Shown: piece after piece, positions 1-5,692 of the stretch
Layout: every line of letters starts with the position of its first letter
How positions within the stretch are numbered: position 1 is the stretch's first letter
NCBI GenBank assembly: GCA_003228395.1
Contig: QIDJ01000250.1
Coordinates: 1 to 5,692, forward strand
Length of the DNA: 5,692 nt
Origin: Flammeovirgaceae bacterium
GTDB taxonomy: Bacteria; Bacteroidota; Bacteroidia; Cytophagales; Cyclobacteriaceae
Reading direction: 5' to 3'
Translations under genes and position numbers: made by a program
The notes under the pieces: generated by a model
The model's input: only the letters and a program-made list of their open reading frames with translations
The model's database searches: none
What the model was told of the DNA's origin: nothing

Positions 1-199
1 AAAGGCCATCTCCCAGGTCTATATCCATAAATATGAGGTCTGGCTGTGTATTTTTTACAAACCAGATGATGCTATTCTTAACAGAATCGATTTTATCGAT
101 GATATTAATCTTGTATTGCGAACGCTTAAAAAGTTTTTCCAGATGATCTGCTGCCAGCTGCTCATCTTCAATAACCAGTACGTTTATCTTTTCATGCAT
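1..199 (-). CDS. LytTR-type response regulator, N-terminal receiver domain (partial, cut by left edge)
   Basis: The first 66 residues of a response regulator are present; the rest lies beyond the left edge. The protein begins MHEKINVLVIEDEQLAADHL, with the typical hydrophobic first beta strand followed by the acidic pair E11-D12 that binds magnesium. The second landmark is PDLIFMDIDLGDG (residues 53-65), in which D59 is the expected phosphoacceptor; this spacing and wording are typical of receivers in the LytR/AlgR (LytTR) family. The DNA-binding LytTR domain is not visible, so the output type is inferred from the receiver and from the adjacent LytS-type kinase, which is its usual partner. 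The ATG at 199-197 is the only in-frame start next to the kinase stop; the nearby ATG at 195-193 is out of frame and hits a stop after two codons. The start overlaps the kinase stop by 8 bp, which suggests translational coupling. A receiver with another output domain is the main alternative. Confidence 0.9.
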   Translation of the reverse strand, partial: MHEKINVLVIEDEQLAADHLEKLFKRSQYKINIIDKIDSVKNSIIWFVKNTQPDLIFMDIDLGDGL

Positions 200-1262
200 A
201 GTCAGGTTCCATGGTTAAGGCAGGAATTTTAACGATAAATTCTTTTCCGGTATTTTCCACGATCACAGGCTTGTCCGACAAAAACCTGAATCGTTCTCTG
301 ATGTTTTCAAGCCCAATGTGCGAAGGAGTTCCCTGCCGGACCTGCTTTTTAGCCAGGTTGTTTGAAACAATGATATACCCTGATTTGTCCATCCAAATAC
401 GGATTTTAAGCGGCTTCTCTTTGGAAATGGCATTATGCTTTATGGCATTTTCAACAAGCATCTGAATGGCAAGCGGAGCTACCATTATGGAATGACTTTC
501 AGGTAAATCAATTTCAAACTCAAGGCCTTCTGTATGTCTTATTTTTTGCAGAAATGCATAGGATTCTAAAAATTCGATCTCGGTTTCCAGCTTTACAACC
601 TCTTTATCTTTCATATCCAGCACATACCTGTACACATTGGCTAACTTCTTGATAAACTCAGCCGCAAGGTCCTGATCCTCATAAACAAGCGTGGTCAGCA
701 CATTCAGACTGTTGAATAAAAAATGCGGGCTCACCTGGTTTTTCAGTGACTCATATTTTGAAGAAATAGCTTCTTTCTTTATCTTCTCTTCGTTTACCGC
801 CAGTTGCCTCCATGCAATAAAAAACTGACGTGCGCTCAGAAAAGAAGCAATGAGAAAAGTAATGATTACCGCCGGAATCCCATATTTTAGTGTCCCCGCC
901 AGAGTAGTGACATCCGAATTAAAATTCCATAAATAATAAAATATCCATGTTACAATATACATACCGACAATGGGATAAACAATATAGGCAATGATTCCAA
1001 GGACCAATCTTTTTACCGGGTTCTTAAGCCAGCTTACTTTTGAATCGATGAGTTCACTGATATAGTAGTTTCCAAACCACATCACTATCCATATGGTTGA
1101 GGAGTAAATTCCTAACTTAAGCAACAATTCGATATTAGAAAATGAGAGGCAACTACGGCAAAACAAGAAAGCCATAGGAAACCCGACAAGGGCAACAATA
1201 ATAAACTCTTTAATCAGATTTCTCTTTTTAACGGGTTTGCATGTCAAATCATCAGATTTCAT
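192..1262 (-). CDS. LytS/YehU-family integral-membrane sensor histidine kinase
   Basis: This 356-residue protein is a two-component sensor kinase that would autophosphorylate and pass phosphate to the regulator encoded just downstream. The N-terminal half holds about four hydrophobic helices (roughly residues 19-36, 45-63, 84-110 and 126-146) with short loops and no sizeable periplasmic domain. A short coiled linker (150-175) leads to the His_kinase signature QVSPHFLFNSLN (176-187), with H180 as the predicted phosphorylated histidine. The ATP-binding domain follows: N-box MLVENAIKHN (268-277) and a G-box HIGLENIRERF (315-325). Family members usually read N-P-H-F; here it is S-P-H-F, a mild substitution. 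Length and architecture match the common LytS-like kinases of Bacteroidota. It lies 21 bp after the TPR-like gene and overlaps the regulator by 8 bp. No clear ribosome binding site precedes the ATG at 1262, and the chosen start gives a normal basic cytoplasmic N-terminus before the first helix. The signal it senses cannot be told from sequence. Confidence 0.94.
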   Translation of the reverse strand: MKSDDLTCKPVKKRNLIKEFIIVALVGFPMAFLFCRSCLSFSNIELLLKLGIYSSTIWIVMWFGNYYISELIDSKVSWLKNPVKRLVLGIIAYIVYPIVGMYIVTWIFYYLWNFNSDVTTLAGTLKYGIPAVIITFLIASFLSARQFFIAWRQLAVNEEKIKKEAISSKYESLKNQVSPHFLFNSLNVLTTLVYEDQDLAAEFIKKLANVYRYVLDMKDKEVVKLETEIEFLESYAFLQKIRHTEGLEFEIDLPESHSIMVAPLAIQMLVENAIKHNAISKEKPLKIRIWMDKSGYIIVSNNLAKKQVRQGTPSHIGLENIRERFRFLSDKPVIVENTGKEFIVKIPALTMEPDYA

Positions 1263-1283
1263 GGCCTGAAATTAAGGTAAAAA

Positions 1284-1940
1284 TTATTCTGAACATCTTT
1301 TTTTGAAATCGAGTGCCTGTTTTCTTCCCCAGGAGGGCAAAAAACTATCTTCATCCCCATCATTAGCTTCAAATATTTCAAGGGCAGAATCATTTAGCTG
1401 ACAAGCCTCGGTTATTTCCGAACCGAAAAACTGCGCTGTACCAAAACTCAATTGTGCCAGTAATAACAGCGCTCTCGGGTTATCCGGGTTAATTGCTTTG
1501 GCTTTTTGCAGCGCCTGTGCGCTGAGACCACCGTATTGCTGCCCCTTGTTGGCGGGATCTACCGTAATACGGATCATATAAATAAACCCCTGAAGCGTAA
1601 GTATTTCAGAATCGTCATGCTCAACAGAGCTGGATTTTTCCAGGTATTGTTGTGCCTCATCCAGTTTTAGATCTTTGGCATTAAGGTCTTCTTCAATAGC
1701 CGCAGCAACGGTCATGGCATACGAGGCATAGTATGAGGGGAGCCATTTGGTTGTTTCAACTGAAGATATTCGTCCAAACCTGTTTGCCACAGCTACAAAA
1801 TCATCTGTGCTGGTTGCCGTCTCCAGTTGCCTGAGGCCTGCCGACATAGCCTCCCTGTAGGCTTCATCACCCGAATACGTCTTTACATTTAATAATATCA
1901 GGATTAAAAATGTTAGCATTATTTTAATCGTATTCTTCAT
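1284..1940 (-). CDS. Secreted TPR-like helical protein of unknown function, next to a TonB-dependent receptor
   Basis: This 218-residue protein starts with a convincing signal peptide: basic MKNTIK, a hydrophobic core to about residue 19, and likely cleavage near TYS-GDE (residue 23). There is no lipobox cysteine, so it is predicted to be soluble in the periplasm or secreted. The mature part is alpha-helical and TPR-like: a helix pair at about 86-104, another at 111-124, and a stretch at 138-163 with the TPR-style phrase AINPDNPRALLLLAQ (149-163). The C-terminal part (164-218) has a FFGSE turn, an acidic patch ANDGDEDSF and a PSWGRKQA segment; from memory, these resemble a Bacteroidota TPR family with an FFGGG turn and a late P-x-WGK motif. 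The two cysteines of the mature protein, C180 and C216, could form a disulphide, which is only inference. The gene sits 29 bp after the receptor and 21 bp before the kinase, pointing to a role with one of them, such as a periplasmic partner of the receptor or sensor. No enzymatic motif is visible, and the function is not known. Confidence 0.85.
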   Translation of the reverse strand: MKNTIKIMLTFLILILLNVKTYSGDEAYREAMSAGLRQLETATSTDDFVAVANRFGRISSVETTKWLPSYYASYAMTVAAAIEEDLNAKDLKLDEAQQYLEKSSSVEHDDSEILTLQGFIYMIRITVDPANKGQQYGGLSAQALQKAKAINPDNPRALLLLAQLSFGTAQFFGSEITEACQLNDSALEIFEANDGDEDSFLPSWGRKQALDFKKRCSE

Positions 1941-1969
1941 TTATTCTAATTTAAAAGGTTATGTACTAA

Positions 1970-4174
1970 TTATAAGTAGGGCAACTGGTTCATCACACTA
2001 TCTTTTGAAAGGGTGAGGAAAATGCCAAGAAACAGAAACCGGGGAGCAGCCAGCACCACAGGCCTTCCCAGGTAAATGCCTTGATTATCTGGTGTGGATT
2101 TATATTCATATCCGAAAATATTTTCACGTCCGAAAACATTCGTTACGCTGGCATAAACGATCAGGTTTTGTCGCGCCAGGTAACTGATATTGACACTCAG
2201 ATCGTAGTAGGGTTTCGTTTTCCCTTCGTTAAACAAATCCTGATTAGGATTATTATATGGCCTGCCTGAGGTATAAGACCAGGTGGCGCCTATCTGGCTC
2301 TTGATTGATGAAACAAAATGCTTGAATACTACTGAAAAATTGTGTGCAGAGGCAAAATACGGGGGTGCTTCGTAAGGGAAATCTTTATAATCTCTTTTGG
2401 TATCAAGAAATGAATAACTAACCCAGTAATCCGTATTACGTATAGTTTTATTATCCCTCCAGAAAATATCAATGCCACGGGCTAAACCGCTTCCTGAATT
2501 GTTATACGAAACCGGATCAAAGGGATTTGTGAACTTTACAAGTTCCTGATAATTTTTAATGTAGGCTTCGGCGCGAAACGTGCGTCCATTATCCGAAATC
2601 TGATAGTTTACGATATAATGTGTGGCTTTTTCGGGAAGCAGGTTGTTAGCCACCCGCAAAAATCCGTCCGGCGCAGATTGCCTGAATTTTCCGTATGCCA
2701 AAGAAACCTGGCTCTTTTTCCCGGTTTGATATGCAAGTGATATTCTTGGATCAATGGTTATTTTATGGTTCAGATGATGATAAGCAGACCTTAATCCGAT
2801 ACGCGTTAAAAATTTTTCTGAAATATAAATTTCCGCTTCCGCAAATGAAGAGGCAACGGGATCAGAAAAGGCGTACCTGTTATGATACCCTGATTCGAAA
2901 TCTGTAAAATCCTGAAAGTGATTTCTTTTAATCATCTCCGCTCCAAAATTCAGCACAATAGCGTCACTAAAATCATGTCCGAACACAGCTTTAACATGAT
3001 ATCCGTCAATCCGTTCATTAATTATGTCGTTATCGGGTGTTATATCATCATTTGAATAGGTATATGAGATTCCGGTTTTCATGGTCCAGCTATCGCTGAG
3101 CACCTCCTTATACGAGCCGGTAATGTAGCCATACTGATTTCTGATCCGGGTCGTGATATTGCCGGTACTGTCAACCGGCACATAATTTAGGGTCATATCC
3201 GAAAATTTAAAATTACCGTAAATTTTCAGTAACCCTGTTCTGCTGGTTTTAAACCGGTAGGCGATATTCCCATCCTGCGAAACAGACGGGCTGGCCCAGT
3301 CTATATTTTGCTTTACAAGATTATAGTAGGGTTCAAGATTTATATACGCCAGCTTACCTGACAGCGAGGAATTGTTCCATACTTTCGTGTGTGCAGCTTC
3401 CAACCCCACGCTCATCAGCGACAGGTCAGTACGGTCTAAGGTCGCCATATCCTTTGCATTAAGAATCAGTGCTGAGGACAATCCACTGCCGTATTCTGCC
3501 GAATAACCACCGGTAGAAAAGCTCACTCCTTTGAACATCATGGGCGAAAAACGGTTTCGGGCAGGCACACCAGGTACAGTGGGATCATAGCTGTCCAGCA
3601 CAATCATGCCGTCGATATAAGTGGTGGTTTCATAGCTGTCGCCGCCACGTACAAACAACCTGCCCTCCTCGCCTACCGTTTGTGTGCCGGGCAGCGTGTT
3701 GAGCGCCCCCGGAATATCTGCTGTGGCTCCGGCCGTTGTCACAATGTCAAGTGGGCGCATGACCTCCTTCCTTGATTCATCGGCAGCAACAAAACTCCCC
3801 GCCGTGATCACCACAGCATCCATTTTGTTTATGGATTCTTTCATCACAATGTTTATATCAAACCCTGTTGCTGAAAGTTCTATTTCTTTGCTGAATTCGG
3901 CATAGCCTATAAAACTGGCAACAAGGGTAACGATACCGGTTTTGGTAGTGCTGAAAGTAAAACGTCCTGTTACATCGGTCGAACTACCGTCATAGGTGCC
4001 CTGCAGATATACATTAGCACCAATAACGGGATTTTTATTACTGTCAGTCACGAGGCCTGAGATCGTGGCCTGGCTGTAAAGGTTATCTGCATGAACTTGT
4101 ACAGCCATCAAAAACAATATGTAAGAAAAATTCCTGAGCATGATTACAAAGTATAATTCCTTCTTTACCATCAT
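1970..4174 (-). CDS. TonB-dependent outer-membrane receptor with carboxypeptidase-regulatory-like N-terminal domain
   Basis: This 734-residue protein is a TonB-dependent transporter that would move an unidentified ligand through the outer membrane. After a signal peptide ending near VQVHA-D (residue 29) comes a carboxypeptidase D regulatory-like beta-sandwich (about 37-112; TISGLVTDSNKNPVIGANVY, then DVTGRFTF and FIGYAEF), typical of Bacteroidota. A possible TonB-box-like segment MDAVVITAG (118-126) precedes the plug domain (about 136-240), which has IPGALNTLPGTQ, GRLFVRGGDSYETTTYIDGM and GYSAEYGSGLSSAL landmarks. The rest is a beta-barrel with alternating aromatic strands, ending in FLFLGIFLTLSKD followed by a nine-residue tail. 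It is shorter than SusC proteins (usually about 1000 residues) and no SusD partner is adjacent, so polysaccharide uptake is not indicated; metal, cofactor or small-peptide ligands are possible but unproven. The start is uncertain: ATG at 4174, 4171 or 4141 all leave a usable signal peptide. It is the first gene of a leftward operon with a TPR-like protein, a kinase and a regulator. Confidence 0.95.
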   Translation of the reverse strand: MMVKKELYFVIMLRNFSYILFLMAVQVHADNLYSQATISGLVTDSNKNPVIGANVYLQGTYDGSSTDVTGRFTFSTTKTGIVTLVASFIGYAEFSKEIELSATGFDINIVMKESINKMDAVVITAGSFVAADESRKEVMRPLDIVTTAGATADIPGALNTLPGTQTVGEEGRLFVRGGDSYETTTYIDGMIVLDSYDPTVPGVPARNRFSPMMFKGVSFSTGGYSAEYGSGLSSALILNAKDMATLDRTDLSLMSVGLEAAHTKVWNNSSLSGKLAYINLEPYYNLVKQNIDWASPSVSQDGNIAYRFKTSRTGLLKIYGNFKFSDMTLNYVPVDSTGNITTRIRNQYGYITGSYKEVLSDSWTMKTGISYTYSNDDITPDNDIINERIDGYHVKAVFGHDFSDAIVLNFGAEMIKRNHFQDFTDFESGYHNRYAFSDPVASSFAEAEIYISEKFLTRIGLRSAYHHLNHKITIDPRISLAYQTGKKSQVSLAYGKFRQSAPDGFLRVANNLLPEKATHYIVNYQISDNGRTFRAEAYIKNYQELVKFTNPFDPVSYNNSGSGLARGIDIFWRDNKTIRNTDYWVSYSFLDTKRDYKDFPYEAPPYFASAHNFSVVFKHFVSSIKSQIGATWSYTSGRPYNNPNQDLFNEGKTKPYYDLSVNISYLARQNLIVYASVTNVFGRENIFGYEYKSTPDNQGIYLGRPVVLAAPRFLFLGIFLTLSKDSVMNQLPYL

Positions 4175-4179
4175 TTCCT
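4175..4179 (-). promoter_or_regulatory. Possible Shine-Dalgarno sequence for the receptor gene
   Basis: Read on the minus strand, AGGAA directly abuts the tandem ATGATG of the receptor gene. It touches the first ATG (4174), which is too close for ribosome positioning, but lies four bases (counting from AGGA) before the second (4171), which is workable. This mildly favours initiation at 4171. A second purine run, AAGAAGGA, lies about 16 bases before the third candidate ATG at 4141, which is too far. Other genes in the window have no such sequence, as is common in Bacteroidota. Confidence 0.35.
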
Positions 4180-4189
4180 GCTATTCGAT

Positions 4190-4237
4190 ATTTAAACATT
4201 TAAGTATTTAATCATTTTTGCATTCAATCATTCAAAC
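4190..4237. repeat. Six-unit degenerate 8-bp tandem repeat upstream of the receptor gene
   Basis: Six adjacent octamers on the plus strand start at 4190, 4198, 4206, 4214, 4222 and 4230 and fit the consensus ATTYAANC. ATT is present in all six, the fourth base is always a pyrimidine, positions 5 and 6 are A in five of six, and the last base is C in five of six. The outer units are ATTTAAAC and ATTCAAAC; the fourth unit, ATTTTTGC, is the most diverged. On the receptor's strand the unit reads GNTTRAAT. The array ends 15 bases before the first possible receptor start, so it overlaps where the leftward promoter or 5' leader must be. It could be an operator array, a relic of slipped-strand expansion, or compositional chance in AT-rich DNA. 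Confidence 0.6.
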
Positions 4238-4326
4238 ACAGATCAAATATCCACCGGATGAACAGGCTTTTAAAAAAAATGTAACTGAACCGTTGAAAAA
4301 TACGGATGAGTTGTTTGAAATTTCAT

Positions 4327-4334
4327 TATCTTTA
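4327..4334 (+). promoter_or_regulatory. Candidate -7 element for the rightward paralog pair
   Basis: TATCTTTA matches the Bacteroidota -7 consensus TAnnTTTG at all fixed positions except the last, and lies 22 bases before the ATG at 4357. A matching -33 TTG is not well placed: the TTG at 4311 is 13 bases away and the one at 4293 is 31 bases away, against the usual 17-23. The call therefore rests on the single element and its position. Confidence 0.25.
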
Positions 4335-4356
4335 ATCGACCATAATATATACGGAT

Positions 4357-5124
4357 ATGAAGCGCGCAATTAAAATTCTCCTGCTTTTGCTTTTTCTCTT
4401 TTCAATGGCTGCCGGCCCCGTTCATGCGCAGATCATTAAAAAACCAAAGATTAATCTGAAGAAAGAGAGCAAAAAACTACTGAAAGGTTTTGGAAATGAA
4501 CCTGAACCTGCCGAAGAAGTGCAAAAAGCACCGACAGACTCAAAGATGCCATCTGAAAAGTCGGGCGAAAAACGGAAAATGAAACCTCCGGACGTGAATA
4601 AAAATATTGATGAAGCACAGGTGGCATTCAACCAACAGAATTATGGCAGCACACGGTTTGCCATCGAGCAGGCCATTGTAGGTATTGAACTGGAGATCGG
4701 CCACCGGCTTCTTGAATCCATGCCTGAAAACGTAAACGGCCTGGCCTTTCAGGAATCCGAAGATGAGGTTTACAGTTCCGGAATGGGGTTTGTAGGCATG
4801 AACATCAGCCGGAAATATTATAACGATGATAAAGGGCTTACTGCCATTGTAGCAAATAACTCTGCTTTGATTTCTTCTGCACAGATAGCTGTCTCGAATC
4901 CTTCAATGGTTGCACAGGACGAAAATATGAAAATAACTACAGTGCAGGGTAACCGCAGTGTACTGGAATATGACGAATACACAGGGTACAATCTCAGCGT
5001 TCCTTTTGGCCAATCGTCTATTTTTGTCCTTAAATGCGTCAACTTTGATTCCGAAGATGAGGTAATGGAAGCTGCAGATCAGTTTGACATCAATACGTTT
5101 AAAGAATTATTGGGTGAACAATAA
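4357..5124 (+). CDS. Secreted protein of unknown function, first of two tandem paralogs
   Basis: I do not recognise a named gene here. The 255-residue protein has a clear signal peptide (MKRAIKI, long Leu/Phe core, likely cleavage at PVHA-QII, residue 24). Next comes a low-complexity stretch rich in Lys, Glu and Pro (about 28-84), probably a flexible linker. Residues 85-121 form a short helical, half-TPR-like region (AFNQQNYGSTRFAIEQAI) leading into MPENVNGLAFQES (122-134). The remainder (about 143-250) looks like a compact beta-rich domain with landmarks ISRKYYND (150-157), SNPSM (180-184), VLEYDEYTGY (202-211) and VPFGQSSIFVL (215-225), closing with an acidic helix FDSEDEVMEAADQFD. From memory this resembles a broadly distributed bacterial domain with a SRxY strand, an NP turn and a terminal helix, but I cannot assign it to a database family. 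The only cysteine of the mature protein is C227; there is no lipobox and no catalytic signature. It is probably co-transcribed with the downstream paralog, 11 bp away. The start has no Shine-Dalgarno sequence but gives a canonical signal peptide. Confidence 0.88.
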   Translation: MKRAIKILLLLLFLFSMAAGPVHAQIIKKPKINLKKESKKLLKGFGNEPEPAEEVQKAPTDSKMPSEKSGEKRKMKPPDVNKNIDEAQVAFNQQNYGSTRFAIEQAIVGIELEIGHRLLESMPENVNGLAFQESEDEVYSSGMGFVGMNISRKYYNDDKGLTAIVANNSALISSAQIAVSNPSMVAQDENMKITTVQGNRSVLEYDEYTGYNLSVPFGQSSIFVLKCVNFDSEDEVMEAADQFDINTFKELLGEQ

Positions 5125-5135
5125 ATTTAGTCGAA

Positions 5136-5692
5136 ATGAAAAAATTACTTATATCCTGTCTCGTATTCTTTTCTATGCTTTATGGCGCTAATGCCCAGGA
5201 TCCGGATATTGAAGGGAATCTGGCAACCGCCAAATCTGCATACCAGGCAGAAAACTACGAAGAAGCCCGTTTTACCTTACAGCAGGCTTTGTCAGATCTC
5301 AATCAGGTCATCGGTGAAGAAATTCAAAAGCTTTTACCGGACGAAATGGGTGGTTTGCCCACGTTTCAGGAAGCCGATGAAATGGTTGGAAATACAGGAG
5401 CGGGTGTTTTTGTAAACCGCACCTATAAAAATTCTGAGGAACCGGAAAAAACCATTGAAGTATCCATTATGGATCATTCACCCATGATTGCCATGGTAAA
5501 TACGTTTTTGTCGAACCCAATGATTTCAGGTATGGTGATGGCCAACAGCGATCAAAAGGTGGTAAAGGTAAAAGGATATAAAGGTATGCTTGAGAAGGAT
5601 GTGGATGAAAACAGCATTGTCAGCTATACCATCCAGGTTCCTTTTGGGGATTCGCTGCTTACTATTGAAACAAATTCATTTGATTCTGAAAA
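5136..5692 (+). CDS. Secreted protein of unknown function, second tandem paralog (partial, cut by right edge)
   Basis: An open frame runs from the ATG at 5136 to the window end (185 complete codons plus two bases), so the C-terminus is missing. It begins MKKLLISCLVFFSMLYGANA, a signal peptide with likely cleavage after A20. The mature protein goes straight into the helical segment AYQAENYEEARFTLQQAL (35-52), without the charged linker seen in the upstream protein. Shared landmarks with that neighbour, in the same order, are NY-x3-RF-x3-QA, a conserved IG, GL then FQE, an R-x-Y strand (NRTYKN, 94-99), SNPM (126-129), a GYKGMLE segment (147-153), VPFG (168-171) and FDSE (182-185). This establishes paralogy by tandem duplication with considerable divergence. 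By alignment only about 25 residues are missing. The gene follows its paralog after 11 bp with no ribosome binding site, so the two are likely one transcript. No enzymatic motif is seen; the function is unknown. Confidence 0.88.
   Translation, partial: MKKLLISCLVFFSMLYGANAQDPDIEGNLATAKSAYQAENYEEARFTLQQALSDLNQVIGEEIQKLLPDEMGGLPTFQEADEMVGNTGAGVFVNRTYKNSEEPEKTIEVSIMDHSPMIAMVNTFLSNPMISGMVMANSDQKVVKVKGYKGMLEKDVDENSIVSYTIQVPFGDSLLTIETNSFDSE

Larger units (their letters stand above)
4175..4356. promoter_or_regulatory. Divergent intergenic region serving the receptor operon and the paralog pair
   Basis: This 182-bp stretch separates the two divergent gene groups and is the only sizeable non-coding DNA in the window. 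It must hold the leftward promoter for the receptor operon and the rightward promoter for the secreted pair. It is AT-rich compared with the genes, with T-rich repeats on the receptor side and A-rich runs around 4271-4280. No perfect Bacteroidota promoter (TTG, 17-23 bases, TAnnTTTG) was found on either strand. On the minus strand the nearest leftward fit is TTG at 4227-4225, 18 bases, then TACTTAAA at 4206-4199, which matches the -7 element only partly and lies inside the octamer repeat. No open reading frame with a credible start was seen here. Confidence 0.7.

Noticed and set aside
211..465. Plus-strand open frame opposite the kinase ATP-binding domain
   Set aside because: Fully antisense to conserved kinase motifs, with no domain of its own.
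3684..3905. Plus-strand open frame opposite the receptor plug domain
   Set aside because: Antisense shadow of a strongly supported receptor gene; low-complexity Ala/Ser/Val composition and no independent start signal.
1970..4174. SusC-type polysaccharide utilisation locus
   Set aside because: The receptor is much shorter than SusC, there is no SusD lipoprotein, and no glycoside hydrolase is present in the window.
4289..4315. Two partial matches to the LytTR direct-repeat site, ACCGTTGAA at 4289 and TGAGTTGTT at 4307
   Set aside because: One and two mismatches respectively to the 9-bp motif, and the 9-bp gap is shorter than the usual 12-13 bp; not enough to call an operator.
5125..5135. Terminator or promoter between the two paralogs
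   Set aside because: Only 11 bp with no inverted repeat or T run; consistent with co-transcription.
5182..5415. 77-codon plus-strand open frame inside the second paralog
   Set aside because: It is a shifted frame within a gene that begins at 5136 with a good signal peptide and clear homology to its neighbour; the product shows no domain features.

Overview
The window looks like a piece of a Bacteroidota chromosome. The evidence is a TonB-dependent receptor with an N-terminal carboxypeptidase-regulatory-like domain, a LytS-type sensor kinase directly coupled to a LytTR-type response regulator, almost no Shine-Dalgarno sequences in front of the genes, and AT-rich intergenic DNA with moderate-GC coding sequence. 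I cannot place it at genus level from the sequence alone.

Layout: two divergent gene groups share a 182-bp intergenic region (4175-4356). The leftward group, read from 4174 down to 1, is a compact four-gene unit: a TonB-dependent outer-membrane receptor (4174-1970), a small secreted helical, TPR-like protein (1940-1284), an integral-membrane LytS/YehU-family histidine kinase (1262-192), and the start of its response regulator (199-1, running off the left edge). Gaps are 29 bp and 21 bp, and kinase and regulator overlap by 8 bp, so this is very likely one operon. The rightward group holds two secreted proteins, 4357-5124 and 5136 to the right edge. They are 11 bp apart and clearly paralogous, so this is a tandem duplication of a family I cannot name.

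How they may work together (inference): the receptor would import a ligand across the outer membrane using TonB energy. The small TPR-like protein would act in the periplasm next to it. The kinase, which has four membrane helices and no large periplasmic sensor domain, would report on the envelope or membrane state to the LytTR-type regulator. That regulator may control its own operon, the divergent secreted pair, or both, through the shared intergenic region. That region contains an unusual six-unit, 8-bp degenerate tandem repeat (4190-4237) just upstream of the receptor, which is the least expected non-coding signal in the window. No RNA genes, mobile elements, CRISPR arrays or clear terminators were seen.
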